Assembly (NCBI GenBank): GCA_015680905.1
Contig: CM027381.1
Span: forward strand, 52,394,501-52,458,500
Reading direction: 5' to 3'
DNA from: Coptis chinensis
Lineage: Eukaryota > Streptophyta > Magnoliopsida > Ranunculales > Ranunculaceae
Length of the DNA: 64,000 nt
The position numbers were made by a program, and so were the translations under genes. The notes below the pieces were generated by a model that ran no database searches, was not told the DNA's origin, and saw nothing but the letters and a program-made list of their open reading frames with translations. Shown piece by piece: positions 34,065 through 46,434 of this stretch (the first letter of the stretch is position 1; every line of letters starts with the position of its first letter).

Positions 34065-35550
34065 TGATAAACGTAAAATAAATAGTTTCACTAATGAATA
34101 AAGCGTTGAAACTCTAAACGAAAGTAAAACTACAACTACTTTGTTACTAGATTTATCAAAGATATTTTTCTACTCTCAATCCTATTGAGATATAGTGGAG
34201 TAGATGATTCGTTCCACTCCTAGTTCTTTAGCATGCAATGGGTTCATGTCAACTAATCAGTCCGAAGTCTAATGAGAGATTTACGAGGGAAATTCTATAC
34301 TACGAGGTGAATTCACTTAACAAGTTATGAATAACATAATGATAGAATGCTAAGGGTTTGAATCTAGATAAAGAATTAAAGGGAATTGAATCCACCTTAA
34401 CTCAACTTAATCAACTAACAAAGACTCGTCGTGATCCAAATTGAATGCTTCACATATCAAAATAGTAATTCTAATCCCTAATTATACATGACATCTCTAC
34501 CAATCAATAACGAGCATGTGAGGTCGTCCACCCATTCTCATGGCGAATCAACGACCTTCTAGAGTGGAATAAACTCTCACGACGATTTCTAAGTTAACAA
34601 GGATCAAGCTTCATCAAGGCTTCTTCAACCCCTCTAATGGAGGTTTAGCCTTGAGTCATACTACTATCATTTCTTATTGAATTAAAACTAGACATCATAT
34701 TAAACTTCAATCTTATGTAATTTTACTAAACAATAATTGAAATCTCAGGTAATAACTAGGAAATGAATAACAAGTAATAAAGGAATTTAGATCTAAACAA
34801 TTGTAAATGACAAAATTGAAATGAACAAGAATCTACTATTTTATTTATCTAATCAATGAAGAACAATGATTTAAAGGTTTAATCTAAAACAAAGAATGAA
34901 ATGAAACTAAATTTAATTAAAAATAATTCAAACTAGATCTAGAATTATCTATAGTTTAGGTCTAATTAGCTACCATTAACAAAGAGCTAAACTTTTGTTT
35001 TTATATGCTTCAGATCCAAAAATCGTGCATGGGCTTGGAGCCATGTTGTGGGCCGAAAAATCAGGCCCAAAACCCAATTCTTTCAGCCCAAAAAGGCCTC
35101 TTCAGCTAGAGTTGGCTTTGACAAACTTTTCGTCCACTTCTACTCCTCTGATTGGGTCCAGGCTTAGACGATTGGAAAGCTCTTTCCGAGCCAGTCGTTT
35201 TGACGTAAGGTAGGCCCAATTCTGAGGTCTGAGTCCAAAGATATGGTCTTTGGAAGTTCTGCTGACTTTGTGCACTGTTTCTGCCCGTGTGGACTTTGAC
35301 TTTTTATCTTTTGATCGGGCTTTATAGAGGCTTTGTCTTCTTGAAAATTGGCCTTTAATCACAGAACTCCTTAGCAACCGACCTTTGCTCCTTTATCTCG
35401 CTAAAGTGGCACATTTCTGCACATAATGGACTTTGAAGCCTGAAATGCATAAAAACACGTAATCAATATTAACTCTTACTTATTATTCACATAATTGGTC
35501 TAAAAGTACGATTGTTAAGGGGTTAAAACTACAATTTTGGGCTCTTATCA
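34065..35550 (-). repeat. 5' LTR of Athila element B
   Basis: 1486 bp, TGATAA to TTATCA, near-identical to 20555-22038. The putative TATA box is minus-strand TATAAA at 35326-35321. It is flanked on the right by the duplication ATTTG (35551-35555). Confidence 0.95.
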
Positions 35551-35555
35551 ATTTG

Positions 35556-38001
35556 AATAGTGCAAATTTTGTTTAAGTTCTCAAAACTCTCCAACCACTT
35601 TCGTTACAGGTTAGTTCTTCACTTAGTGGTTAGTATTTCAATTCAATGTACATCTAAAGCTATTCACTTTTTTTTCCAGTATTTATGGTAATTTATAAGA
35701 AGCTTGATTCACTGAATTATTACTTAACCTACAATTTGCTTCTGTACGTATTTTGTTAAACTTAATTAATCTGTGAAGTTACCATCTTTTTATTCTTATT
35801 TCCAATTTTTTCTCGATAAACAACCAATTCAATTCATCACAAAATATGTTTTCAATGCATTTCTTTTATTATATAAGCTACTCTTCTTATAGGAGTAATA
35901 GATTCATAAGAGCAAATAACTCTATTATTGAGCTTTTTCATAAGGGTTATCTGTCCTTCACTTCATTTCACATTGCTTTTGTCATAGTAGCAATCGCGGT
36001 TACCTTGTACACACAGTTTTATGAGTGCTCATATCTAAGAATTTATGAAATTGTTCATTGCAAAAGACGCCTAAATGGGTGCTTCACTTCTCGGGTTTCG
36101 TATCAATGATTTTCTTGTTGAAATTTCTCTTATATCATGTCCAATATGCCAAAGAACACAACAGAAATTCTGATTGTATAGTGCAATGGTTGTAGTATTG
36201 CATTGGTTTAATTTGCAACTTTTTGACTATAAACATTTCTTGCAATAGTTTATAATAATTTGCTTAAGGAAATGAGGTATCAAAGTGGGTGATACTATTT
36301 TTCAGTAAGAAGAAGAGTTGTTGTACTAGTAGTGACTTGCTAAAGGTGTATATTCATTAAACTTCTCTCAGCCATTTAAAAATTACTTTTTGTTTAGGCT
36401 ATAACTGGAAATTTGCACTTGTTAATCGGTTTGATTCAAACAAGAATCATTTAAACTTGCAATAATTTATAACTTGTCTGAAAGAATGGTTCTATGCCTT
36501 CATAGGATACACAAATTTTTGTTCATAGTTATAGACTTGCAAGTTTAAAGTACAACCACCCACGAATTTTGGCTAACCTGGACCCTGTAGGCATTCTCAT
36601 ATGACTCACGTTTTCTGTGGTACAGTGCGTGACATTATAAGACTACTCTTGTGAATGTTGTTGTATGTTTTTCCCGTAGTTACTCTTTGGATGTTCGTAT
36701 CTAATCTTTTTCGTTCCATTATAATTGTTCATGCAATAAATCTTGTGTGTATTTTTGGTGTTGATTGTTCTCTACAGTAGTATGCAGCTAGTAAGATCAA
36801 CACATCTGCGTTATAATTTTGAATGAATTTGTTGAGGTGAACAAAACTTCAAAGTTAGCTCCTTAAGGTATGAAAGCATATGTGTTTTCTGTGGTATTGT
36901 GACTGCTGGTATTCAATAACTCTTTTGGGTCCTTAAAGTATAGCTAGGAACCAACCTATTTATATTGTTGATTACATGCTTAGTATGTATTTCATTTGTG
37001 AGCTTAGTTTTTGCGTATATTCCACTTCTTGTAGTTTGATGTTGGGAGGTTTATACGGTACCAAACACTTATTTGTTTTTACAGGATTTGGCATCTACAT
37101 CCCACCTTACAGGCTCGTGTTTACAGGGCAACAATTGCTTAGAGAGAACTGATTTCTATTTTTGTGACACTCAGGTAAATATCTTTGTTTATAGAATCTT
37201 TATTCATCTTTTGAGCAAATATGTAATTTTATAATGTGTTTTGTGACACTGCATCTATTGAGACGCTCCTAGTTGGCTCTCCTTGTTACAAAGAAGTTAG
37301 CAAAACTTCTGGTAGTGACCTTTTATGGTTCTATTATCAATACCACTTGATATATATACACTTTGACATCTGTTTAGCATCTTTGTGGATTGTGTACTTG
37401 CATTATAAAATGAACAATAATCAGGTTGACAAATAGGGAATTCTTTTAAGAAAACCCGAAAAAACTGAAAATGGTTGCATTGTTTTACGATAAATAATTG
37501 CCCAAACGTATGTGTGCACATCCATCTTTAAATTTTGTGCCTATAGTTTTCTTCTAATACTTTTTCACTGATGTCATGGGTGACATTCCATGTTTAGGCA
37601 ATCCTGAAGACCTACATGCCCGTGGCTTAGTTAGCATGTAGGTACTGTAGACCTCCACTTGTCCCTAATTGTGATGCCTCACATTCATTTATGTTGTGTT
37701 ATTTATTGCGAATTCCCTTGACTAAACCAGTTCTATAGTACCTCTAAACTTTGTTTATATATTTTACATTCGAACTTAGAAAGAAGCACACCCATTGCAC
37801 CTTAAGCAAATGACTCAAGTTTAAGCAGTGAAATGCTTCACTTAACACCTTATTGTTTAGAGAAATTACTTTAGAAATGAATTTTTTGATGATATGAATT
37901 AGTAATCTCAATTATCCTCAATTATATCTTTGGACAAAAGCCTCTATATCTAATTGCATTTAACTGCTTGTGATAGTTTTCTCTTATGACAGTGAGCACT
38001 A
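35556..38001. other. Non-coding stretch right of element B
   Basis: No gene is recognised. One segment at 37085-37173 has an acceptor-like TTTTTACAG before it, a donor-like GTAAAT after it and one open frame (LASTSHLTGSCLQGNNCLER), so it could be an exon relic, but I cannot name it. Bases 37997-38001 (CACTA) are the left target duplication of the next solo LTR. Confidence 0.45.
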
Positions 38002-39265
38002 TGTAGGAACCGTTATTTTCAGAATGAATATTTCTATAAACCGCGAGAATCACACGCAGCGGAATCAATAGGGTTCTCACGATTTTGGATATAAAACATA
38101 CCTTTGAGAATTGGTTTAGATGTAATCTCTGAGAATCCAAGCTTTATGAAATCTGAAATCAACTCCTTGATCTTCTGTTGTATTCCTTTAGAACAGGTTA
38201 GACGTTGTGTGGGCAACGATCTACCAATCCCCTTCTTTCTCACAAAGCTAGATCTAATTTTGGATCTATCTTTCCTTGCCTCTTTTTCTAATCCAGTGAA
38301 TAGTGAATTTCGGCCAGAGAGAGAGTATTCTATTTATAGGCTACAACAGGGACCATGAGGAGAAATTAGGGTTGGGCCTCCTGACGGGCTTGGGCTTCCC
38401 ATGTTTAAGCCCGAACACACCACCCCAAGTCCAAACAAATGGCTTATTCTACTAAAGGTCATTGTTGCACTACCGCCCTAATCCCAAATTACGTGTTAGC
38501 GTTTATGGGCACCATATTATATACTCGTTGATCTCCCCGTGTTTAAGATATTGAATGTCCGTTGATTAAGTCAAGTTACTGACAACTACATTAATCAACT
38601 TCTTATGTCCTTCAGTAGTACCACTCAACCTCATTGTCATGTCAGAATAAATCCACCTGCAAGGTTTACATGACAATCTTTTTGAGCTCCTCAAGGGGAC
38701 ATCATCAACCTGACTTCTTGCGAGACATGGACTCCTTCTATAATCAACAGCACACCTTACATACAATGTCATTACCCAATCCATCGAGTTTGTTGATTTA
38801 CAAATGAATCTCACTCCTTGATGGTTTAAAGCAATGTACAATGCATGTAAGTGCTTGTTATTATATCCAGATTAGGAGAACAAGCATCCATAATAACAGA
38901 GGCGTTTGTTCTCTTATATAGTCAGTATAAAGAGAAACAACCTCACTTGGTCCTGTTCAATACATATAAAGTGTACTAGTGTAATCCTATAGTCAAGATA
39001 GACTAATACCAGATTATACTACAACTGTACTAATGGTTTGTCAAAATCCATTTAGGTTGTGAATGATTACTTATACTTTATAAGGTACTAATGATATGAT
39101 CTTCTGTGTGTTCACACCATATCATCTACAACATAAAGTATTAGACACATACATATAACTAATAACATATATAATATACATAATATTTGCCCATATGATT
39201 CTCATTCAAAATATAAAGAATTAGAGTTAATACAAAAGTAATGCTTTTAGTATATAATCCTATCA
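38002..39265 (-). mobile_element. Solo LTR, copy 1 (1264 bp), probably copia type
   Basis: On the plus strand it begins TGTAGGAACC and ends CCTATCA, flanked by perfect CACTA duplications at 37997-38001 and 39266-39270. The reverse strand has CTATAAATAG (TATAAATA at 38338-38331), so the LTR points to the minus strand and would begin TGATAGGATT. No internal element sequence adjoins it, so it is a recombined solo LTR. A second copy is at 53330-54590. The copia assignment rests on the end sequences and is moderate. Confidence 0.88.
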
Positions 39266-39711
39266 CACTAAGCATGTTCTAAGCGCGTCGTCCTAGGAAT
39301 TAGGGGTATTTGGAATTTGTTTCTGTAAGGATAGGGATTTATAGGGCTATGGGATTATTAGGACATTAGTTTATTTTTAATGGTTTATGTATTGATGTAG
39401 CCTTATTTGGTTATATAAATGAATACCATTTATTTATTAAGTAAAGAAGGTATCCTTATGTGTTATTTGTGCTCTACTCAGGAAGGAACCACAAAAGATC
39501 TCAATATTTGCTGATATTTCATAAATCACTGTTCCAATATCGAAGTTTTCGTTGTCGAAAAATATTGTCTTTGTACAATGCCCACCAAAGAGAAGAAAAA
39601 CACTCTCTTTCAACATATTGGTTTAAATATTTACGCCATACACTGAGTTTCAGTCTCATAATTACATTGTATCGGCACTTCATTTTGTTTTCTCAAGTAC
39701 TTCTTTTACAG

Positions 39712-40161
39712 GATGATGATGATGAGCTTCGACGATCTCCTGGGACTCTTGTTACTGCACCTAAGTGTTACTTAGGTGAGCCACTTATCTTTGACATTTA
39801 GACTGCAGAATTACACAAATTGGAGATGGTATTTATTCCACTTGGATTTTCTTTTGTAATGAACAGGTTTAACTTACCACAATAAGGCTGCAGATACATG
39901 GGCTATATGAGTCACCTTGTACCATATGTTGTTTGGTACATACCCATTTCTTGGATATACATTACAAGATGCATATGACAAGGTGTGCTAGTTGCTGCTT
40001 TTTGATTATGCTATTCTCTCTCACTACTTGTAATTGTTTGTTTTAACATTGATAAATAACTGTTGTTATTGTAACAAATTGTAAGTAACACATTATCAAT
40101 TCCAGAAGGCATCAACCTAATTCTGAAGAACTTGGTAGAAGGACTTCTTTGCTTTAGCTGT
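39712..40161 (+). pseudogene. GRIK / SnRK1-activating kinase (SnAK) pseudogene fragment with introns
   Basis: Three exon-like pieces match the C-terminal half of the kinase domain. 39712-39775 gives DDDDELRRSPGTLVTAPKCY, where kinases have APE. 39867-39982 gives YHNKAADTWAI, stop, VTLYHMLFGTYPFLG, then LQDAYDK. About 40102-40161 gives PEGINLILKNLVEGLLC. Borders fit GT/AG introns (acceptor ACAG before 39712, donor GTGAG after 39775, acceptor ACAG before 39867, donor GTGTG after 39982). The TGA at 39908-39910 replaces the glycine of the DxWxxGV motif. GRIKs phosphorylate the activation loop of SnRK1 and were found through binding geminivirus Rep. ATP-binding exons are absent, so this is not functional. 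Confidence 0.85.
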
Positions 40162-40929
40162 AAGGAAGCACCACATAACTTTTCAAATTATTTTATACAA
40201 GTGCTTGCAGACCTACAATATTTTATATCATACATGCATTGAATGTTTAGTCATTATTGTTAGCACTGCCACTTCCATTCACATTAATGTTCACTTTAAT
40301 TTTTTACGAAAAATAATTGCCCAAATGTAATACTGTAAGTGGTTTTGGCTTGTCCATTACTTTGGAAATGTACTATTCATTTATTTCACAAGGTGGTTCT
40401 TGCTCTTGGCTAGTTTAAATACGGAAAACATTCACTTTAGGATACATAAGCATTGACTTACACTTGCTAATTGTTTTGCATGCAAGATATATGAAAAGCA
40501 TGTTGTAGATGGAGCTATACTGAGGGTAGTCCTCGCCTTGCTGAATACTATGGAATATTGTAGTCGTGTTAGAGGTGTAGCCTATTAGCAACGATACAAG
40601 TTTGTTGGCTTCATCCAAAAATGTGTTGTGCTTTGGCGGGCTAGGATGATTACTTTTCTAATTCTACTGGATGTTTAATTTCGATTTATATTCGAATACA
40701 TATATCAGTTATCCAAGTATGTCTTGGTTTATTTGTAAAGTCTCAAAAGAATTAGTGTTTGTGAATAATATTTTGAAACTTGATGTATTATGTTTGTTTA
40801 GGAAACTTTTATCAGTGCAGGTCCAATTCAATATGGAATGCCGGATTTTGTTTTTACGCGTGTATTCATTATTATTATTTTTTGAAAAAACAAATATATT
40901 CATCACGGCTTTAACCAAACTGTCATGTA
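40162..40929. other. Non-coding stretch between the GRIK fragment and the CACTA end
   Basis: No gene is recognised. Open frames here are short and AT-rich. Confidence 0.5.
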
Positions 40930-41197
40930 TAGTTGTCCTTTTTGTGACGGTTACAACATGATTACATTATTGTTTTGTCAAAACAATCACAAAATTAATG
41001 ATTTTTTTGTGGCGGTTTTAAGTATTGGTTACTGTTTTATGTGGTGGAAATAGGCATATATGGAGAGGAATATTTGTGATGGTTTTGGGAAAAAAAAAAT
41101 GACTCTCACTCTGTCACGGTTTTGGAAAAAAAAACAGTGACAAAAGATCTTTTGTCACTGTTTTTAACAGTGATATAAAGCATTTTTTCTTGTAGTG
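40930..41197 (-). mobile_element. Terminal region of a CACTA (En/Spm-like) DNA transposon
   Basis: On the minus strand the sequence from 41197 reads CACTACAAGAAAAAATGC, a textbook CACTA terminus. Inside it are subterminal repeats of the type TGTGACGGTTTT and ACAGTGAC in both orientations, for example AACAGTGACAAAAGATC facing its own inverse around 41134-41172. The base triplet after the end is ATA. The matching other end (plus-strand CACTACAAG with ATA before it) was not found by eye in the window, so the element's extent is unknown. The nearby GRIK fragment may have been captured by it. Confidence 0.75.
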
Positions 41198-42124
41198 ATA
41201 ATATCCACACCCAAATCTCAAGTTGGACTTGCATAATTTGAGAAATTGTACGAAAAATAGCTTTGAAGACTCTTTTGCATCATCATTTCATCAGTCTGAG
41301 TCATTAGAGGAAACTAAAAAAACAGCCATTCTTCCATGATCACTAGCTTCTCAAAATATATGGAAGATTCACAAAATCACAATCGCTAGTGGTTGGTGAC
41401 TAAAGGGGTGTAAAAAATTAGTTGTGAGCTGTAATGATCCGAAATTTTACCTAAGGGTAATCCTATCATTTTACGTGTTAGTTCAGTGCTACTATAGGTA
41501 ATTTCGGGTTGACAATATTTATTTGGTTATGTAATAGTGTTCGACCTGTTTTGTTATAATTGATTTTTGATATGGACTTGTGTAGTTGAATTTGACATGA
41601 ATAAATTGTTAAATGTTTTATACAATTAGTTGATGTGTAGTTATTATCTAATGTGAATTTATTGTTTATACCATTAATTGGAATCCCGTTGGGCAAAGGT
41701 TTAAGGTTTTTATTTGGTGGGGTTTGGTATGGACTATGGATTTTGATAGTTATTTGAATTGGGCTTGATTGTGTGGGATTGAGTAGATATATCAAAGTGG
41801 ATGTTCTATTATATATTTGGGCTTGTTCTAGAATATTGGGTCTATTTTTTTAGTGGGCCTATTCTATTAATTAAGAGTGCTTCTTCAAGGTGCATCACAT
41901 TGAGTAGACTCAATGAGCACAATTTGTTGCCTTTGATTTGACATCTTTTGAATTGAGATTTGGGTTTTTGTGAAAATTTTCACCCAAAAAATTGTCTTCT
42001 GTGCAATACGTTCTCAACCCTTGGTTTGAGTGGATGAAGGGTGTGGATTGGTGCACATTGAGTGCATTTGACTTTTGGTGCATTAATTGAAGAAAATGTC
42101 ATTAATATTTGACTTGTTATATTA
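41198..42124. other. Non-coding stretch
   Basis: AT-rich DNA with no gene recognised. An open minus-strand frame at 41478-41795 (Asn/Ile/Thr-rich) looks like chance in AT-rich sequence. Confidence 0.5.
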
Positions 42125-42665
42125 GGGCATCTCTAATGGAGAGTGTATATATACATTTCCACATAAGTGCCACATAGGTGCCACTAGGATTTTATGACCC
42201 CTCTTACACATTAATAGTTTCCACATCCAAAATGGTATCTAATGCAACAAAGTTTAAGAGTTTGTAAAATTTAAAAACTGAGAAAAAATGGCGGATAAAG
42301 TCCGTCGCAAGTGGTTTAACTAAAAAAAGAAATAAAACGCACGTCACTTTGAGTAACGTCCATAGTTTATTAAAATTGGCCCAACCAATAAATGACAGTC
42401 TTTACCCGTCGCAAACGTTACAATTCTAAAAAAAATAAAACAGACTTGAGTTTAAGTTACGTCCGAATTTCTTTTTAATTGGGACGTTACTTCAAGTGAC
42501 GCCCGAGATGTTTATTAACTAATAGCCGAATGGGGAATTCCCCATCTCCTCTATTAACTATTAGCTTATCACCTGGGATTTACACCCCCTATTGGAAACA
42601 TGTTTTTGATATTTAGAGTATAAATTTTACACTTTAAACAATTTACACCCTCCATTGGAGATGCC
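42125..42665. mobile_element. MITE, PIF/Harbinger-like (541 bp)
   Basis: The left end GGGCATCTCTAATGGAGAG and the right end CCTCCATTGGAGATGCC are inverted repeats with a few mismatches over about 23 bp. No coding capacity is present. GGGCATCTCCAATGGA-type ends are common in plant Tourist-like MITEs. The duplication is unclear: TTA on the left against TTT on the right, or TATT on both sides if the ends extend by one or two bases. Internally, ACGTC/GACGT words repeat several times. Confidence 0.75.
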
Positions 42666-43517
42666 TTTATTGGGCCTCCTTAAAATTCTTTGTATATTTT
42701 ATTATTATGGGTCTAAACTATTACATTATTTGGTATTGCTTTTTTATTAAATTGGGTCTAGAATGGAAATGGCCCATTTATCATGGATACAAAAGTTGGG
42801 CCTTTGTCTTGCATGCATAAGTAATGTTTGTGAACGAAGACACCACTTGCTTAGACCAGCCGTAGGGGGCTAAATGGAGATTTTGATTGACTTTTATTTC
42901 TTTCTTTAAAGAAAAACAGGGGGTACGCCTTATCATAGGAGCTGTGTTTTGACACTTATAGGAGAAATCTAGCATATTGCCACCACCTCACTCATCATTT
43001 TGATTCGATATGGAAAAATAGAAGGGGAGGCTAGAAGAAGAGAAGGGAATCTCACTTGATATCTATCATCCCTTGGTTCGAATTTTTTCCGTACTTTATC
43101 TTATTGAGCTATTGAATAGTTTGATTAGTATAGTTGTTTAAATCTATACATGTGGGGTTGATAATTAGTAATAGGTAAAATAAGAAAGATATGAACATAG
43201 TAGAGAAGTTTCATGCTGGACTTGCTTAAAAGGACCATCAGGAACTAGGTAATTGAATTTGGCTAACTAATGGTGCAAGCCTTATCATTTGATTGATATG
43301 CGCTATTAATTTATACGTAACAGTCATGTACTTGTGCTTGGGGGTTTTGGGTAACTGTTTTTTTTTTCGGATGTTCATATGAATTGGTAAAGTGTGAAGT
43401 ATTCCTAGGACATTCAATAACACTGAAATGACTTGTTAGTTAAGCAAATTTATTGCATTAATGTTTGGTTTTTAAAAAGCTAAGCTTGATATAAGATGGA
43501 CTGTTCAAACATAATGG
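42666..43517. other. Non-coding stretch before the MULE
   Basis: No gene is recognised. The sequence is AT-rich. Confidence 0.45.
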
Positions 43518-43620
43518 ATTTTTGGCAAAAGTCACCCCTGAACTTGCCCCCAATAACCACTTACCGCCCTAAACTTTTTTCTAAGCGAAAAAACCCTCAA
43601 CTTGCTAATGCCAAACGCAG
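43518..43620 (+). repeat. Putative left terminal inverted repeat of the MULE
   Basis: GGCAAAAGTCACCCCTGAAC followed by C-rich then A-rich sequence (CCGCCCTAAAC, AAACCCTCAACTTGC). The partner is not in the window, so the TIR length is a guess. Confidence 0.5.
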
Positions 43621-43969
43621 CTGTTAGTTGGGTTGCCACCATTAGTAAGATATGACATATTTCGTTATGTAGATGATGTCATATTTAATTTTCTAGGAGT
43701 GGTGTGTGCCCCTTAATGAGTTGGATAGTCAATGCCAACTCAGATTAGTCAAGTCAAAATCCCCAAATTGAAACCCTAGTTCTCATTTCTCAAGTTAAAA
43801 TTCCCACGCCCACAAAATTAAAACCAAGCCCAGCCCAATAGCTTTAGACGAGCTCTTCTCTTCTCCAACTCCAAACCCTATCACAAATTCCAAACCCTAG
43901 TTCAATCAAAATCCAAAATCCAAAATCTACTATGAACACCTAAACCCACAAATTAAAAACCCTAGTTCC

Positions 43970-44802
43970 ATGGAGAAATTCTACCTTTTACAGATATACC
44001 ATGGGGGTCGGTTTGAGAGTAGTCCTAGCTTACAGTATATTGGTGGGGATGTGAACAGTGATTATGAAAATTTTCCAAGTAGTTTGAATGTCTTCACTCT
44101 GAAGGAAATGGTAAAATGACTGGGGTATAATGTCAACAGTTGTAAGTTGTACTATAACAGTCATGGTTTATGTCTTGAAGAGGGTTTGAGAATGATTCTG
44201 AAAGATAACGATGTTAATGAGATGTTAAAACTGACAGATATTTTTGCACGCATTGATGTTTATGTTGAACACATGGAACTTGGTGAGAGTGGGAGTGAAG
44301 AAGATAGTGATGAATATAATGACTCTGATAGTGATGTGGCTAGCTTATACCATGTCAGTGATGATGATGAAATAATTGAGGTGAGGAAGAAACTTATTCA
44401 ACTAAGGAATGCTAAAGATAATAAGAGAGTTAGTCCTGGTGAAGGTGTTAGTGGTGGTGTTGGTGAAGGTGAAGGTGTTAGTGGTGGTGTTGGTGAAAAG
44501 GAAGAAGTTTTGGAAGGTAACAACACTGGTGACTTTGAAGATAGTGATTATAGAGACTTAGATGACAATGATAGTCCTGTGGAGACTGATGATGATGGTG
44601 ATAGGGTGTGCATTAAGAGAAAGAAAGCTAGTTGGCCTGTGTTTGATTCAAATATAGATATGAAATTGATTGAACCTGCTTTGGGGAAAAGGTTTTCTAG
44701 TAGAGATGAGTTGAAGAACTGTCTCAAAGACTATGGAATTGCAAATGGCCATCCCATATTCTTTAAGAAAAATGAAAGTAGGAGATTAACAGCTAAGTGT
44801 GC
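43970..44802 (+). pseudogene. MULE (MuDR family) transposase, N-terminal part
   Basis: The transposase cuts and moves the MULE. The likely start is the ATG at 43970 (MEKFYLLQIYHGGRFESSP), an N-terminal PB1-like region with YHGG. A TGA at 44117-44119 interrupts the frame where MVKWLGYN would be expected (TGG to TGA). An acidic linker follows (GSEEDSDEYNDSDSD), with a small duplicated GVSGGVGEGE repeat at 44448-44498. Then comes the MuDR DNA-binding domain (FSSRDELKNCLKDYGIANG, RLTAKC), whose zinc-binding cysteine codon is the point where Athila element C inserted. Confidence 0.88.
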
Positions 44803-46292
44803 TGATAAGAGCACAAAACTATAGTTTTAACCCCTTAATAATAATACTTTTAGACCAATTATACGAGTAATAAATAAGAGTTAATGCTGATTACGTGCTT
44901 TCATGTATTTCAGGCATTGAAGTCAATTATGTCCAGAAATGTGTCACTTTGGTGAGATAAAGGAGCAAGGGTTGGTTGCTAAGAAGTTCTGTGATTAAAG
45001 GCCAAGATTCAAGGAGAAAAAGCCTTTATAAAGCCTGGTCAAAGCTGAAAAGTCAAAGTCAACGCGGGCAGAAATAGCACACAAAGTCAATAGAACTTCC
45101 AAAGGCTATATCTTTGGACTCAGACCTTGGAATTGGGCCTACCTCATGTCAAAACGACCAGCTCGGAAAGAGCTTTCCAATGGTCTAAGCCTGGAACCAA
45201 TCAGAAGAGTAAAAGTAGACGAAAAGTCCACTGAAGTAAAATCCGGCTGGAAAGGGGTCTGTGGACTAAAGAAATTGGGCTTTGGGCTCGATTTTCCGGC
45301 CCAAAACATGGCTCCTTAGCCCATGCATGAAAATGTGGATCTGGTCTCCTCCATTTCAATAGACAAGACTTAGCTCTGAAGAGAGAATTAGTTTAGGGAG
45401 GGAGTAGCCATTAAAGATAGTTCTAGATCTAGTTTTTACATTAATTAATTAGTTTCTATTACCTTATTTTAATTTAGATTATTGAATCATTGTTATTCCT
45501 TCATTAGATTAATAAAAGTAGTGAGTTCTTCATAATTTCAGTTTTTGTTATTTAAAATTACTTAGATCTAATTTCGATTCTTAGTTGTTAACAATTTCTT
45601 AGTTGTTAATTTAGATTTGAATTATTGATTAGATCAAATTAGTAAATTTACAATCTTTATATGATGTCTTGTTTAAATTCAATTGGAAATGGTAGCTTGA
45701 TGAATCAAGGCCAAACCTCCATTAAAGGGGTTTGATGAAGCCTTGATAAAAACTTGATTCTGTAGTGTAAAACTAGTTGTAAGAGTCTATTCCACTCTAG
45801 AAGGTAGTTGATCCGCCATGAGAATGGGTTGGACTTTCTCACATGCTAATCATTATTTAGTAGATATTGCCATGATTGATTAGGGATTAGAATGACCAAT
45901 TCTTATTCTAAGAACTTAAGAATTGGATTACAACAATCTATACTAGTTTATTAAGTTGGATTCAAGGTGGAATCAAATTCCCCTAATTCTTTATCTAGAT
46001 TCAAACCTTAGTATTATTTGTTAATTTATCGTATCTTGTTAGTATAATTTGCATCGTAATATAAATTCCCACCATTACTCTCATTAACTTTGGATAGGAC
46101 TGATAGTCGTAGAAAATATTGAATACTAACGACCTAGGAGTGGAACGAATCTTTTACTCCAACTCTATTTCGATAGAATCGAGAGTAGAATAATCTTTGA
46201 TAAAACCTTGAGTAAAGTTTAGTTTTAGTTTTACTTGCGTTTAAGTTTCATCGCTTATTTCTGAGTAAAACTATTCAATTTTACGTTTATCA
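44803..46292 (+). repeat. 5' LTR of Athila element C
   Basis: TGATAAGAGC to TTTATCA, 1490 bp. The putative promoter TATAAAG is at 45027-45033. Confidence 0.95.
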
Positions 46293-46294
46293 AA

Positions 46295-46313
46295 TGGCGC
46301 CACTGCCATCTTA
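46295..46313 (+). promoter_or_regulatory. Primer binding site of Athila element C
   Basis: TGGCGCCACTGCCATCTTA begins two bases after the LTR. It is the same site as in A and B with one or two substitutions. Confidence 0.85.
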
Positions 46314-46434
46314 GTTCCCGTTAGTATTGTTTTCTTTAGTATTGTTAGTCTTCCAAAGTCCTATAGCCCACCCACCCTTGTTTGATTCTAACTATGGTCG
46401 GTTGTTTCAGAATTGAATTTTTCCTCACAGGAAT

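Larger units (their letters stand above)
20555..35550 (-). mobile_element. Athila element B, full length (14,996 bp)
   Basis: Two near-identical LTRs (20555-22038 and 34065-35550) flank an internal region with polypurine tract, ORF4, ORF3, pol, gag and primer site in minus-strand order. The 5-bp duplication ATTTG is perfect (20550-20554 and 35551-35555). Gag-pol is broken by frameshifts and stops, while ORF4 is open. About 9 differences were counted by eye over the first 340 bases of the two LTRs, mostly transitions, so the insertion is fairly young. It is unusual in having two ORFs downstream of pol separated by an apparent internal promoter. Confidence 0.96.

Noticed and set aside
37997..38001. 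CACTA string next to the solo LTR, possible CACTA transposon end
   Set aside because: It is repeated exactly at 39266-39270 and is the 5-bp target duplication of the solo LTR; no CACTA terminal sequence follows.
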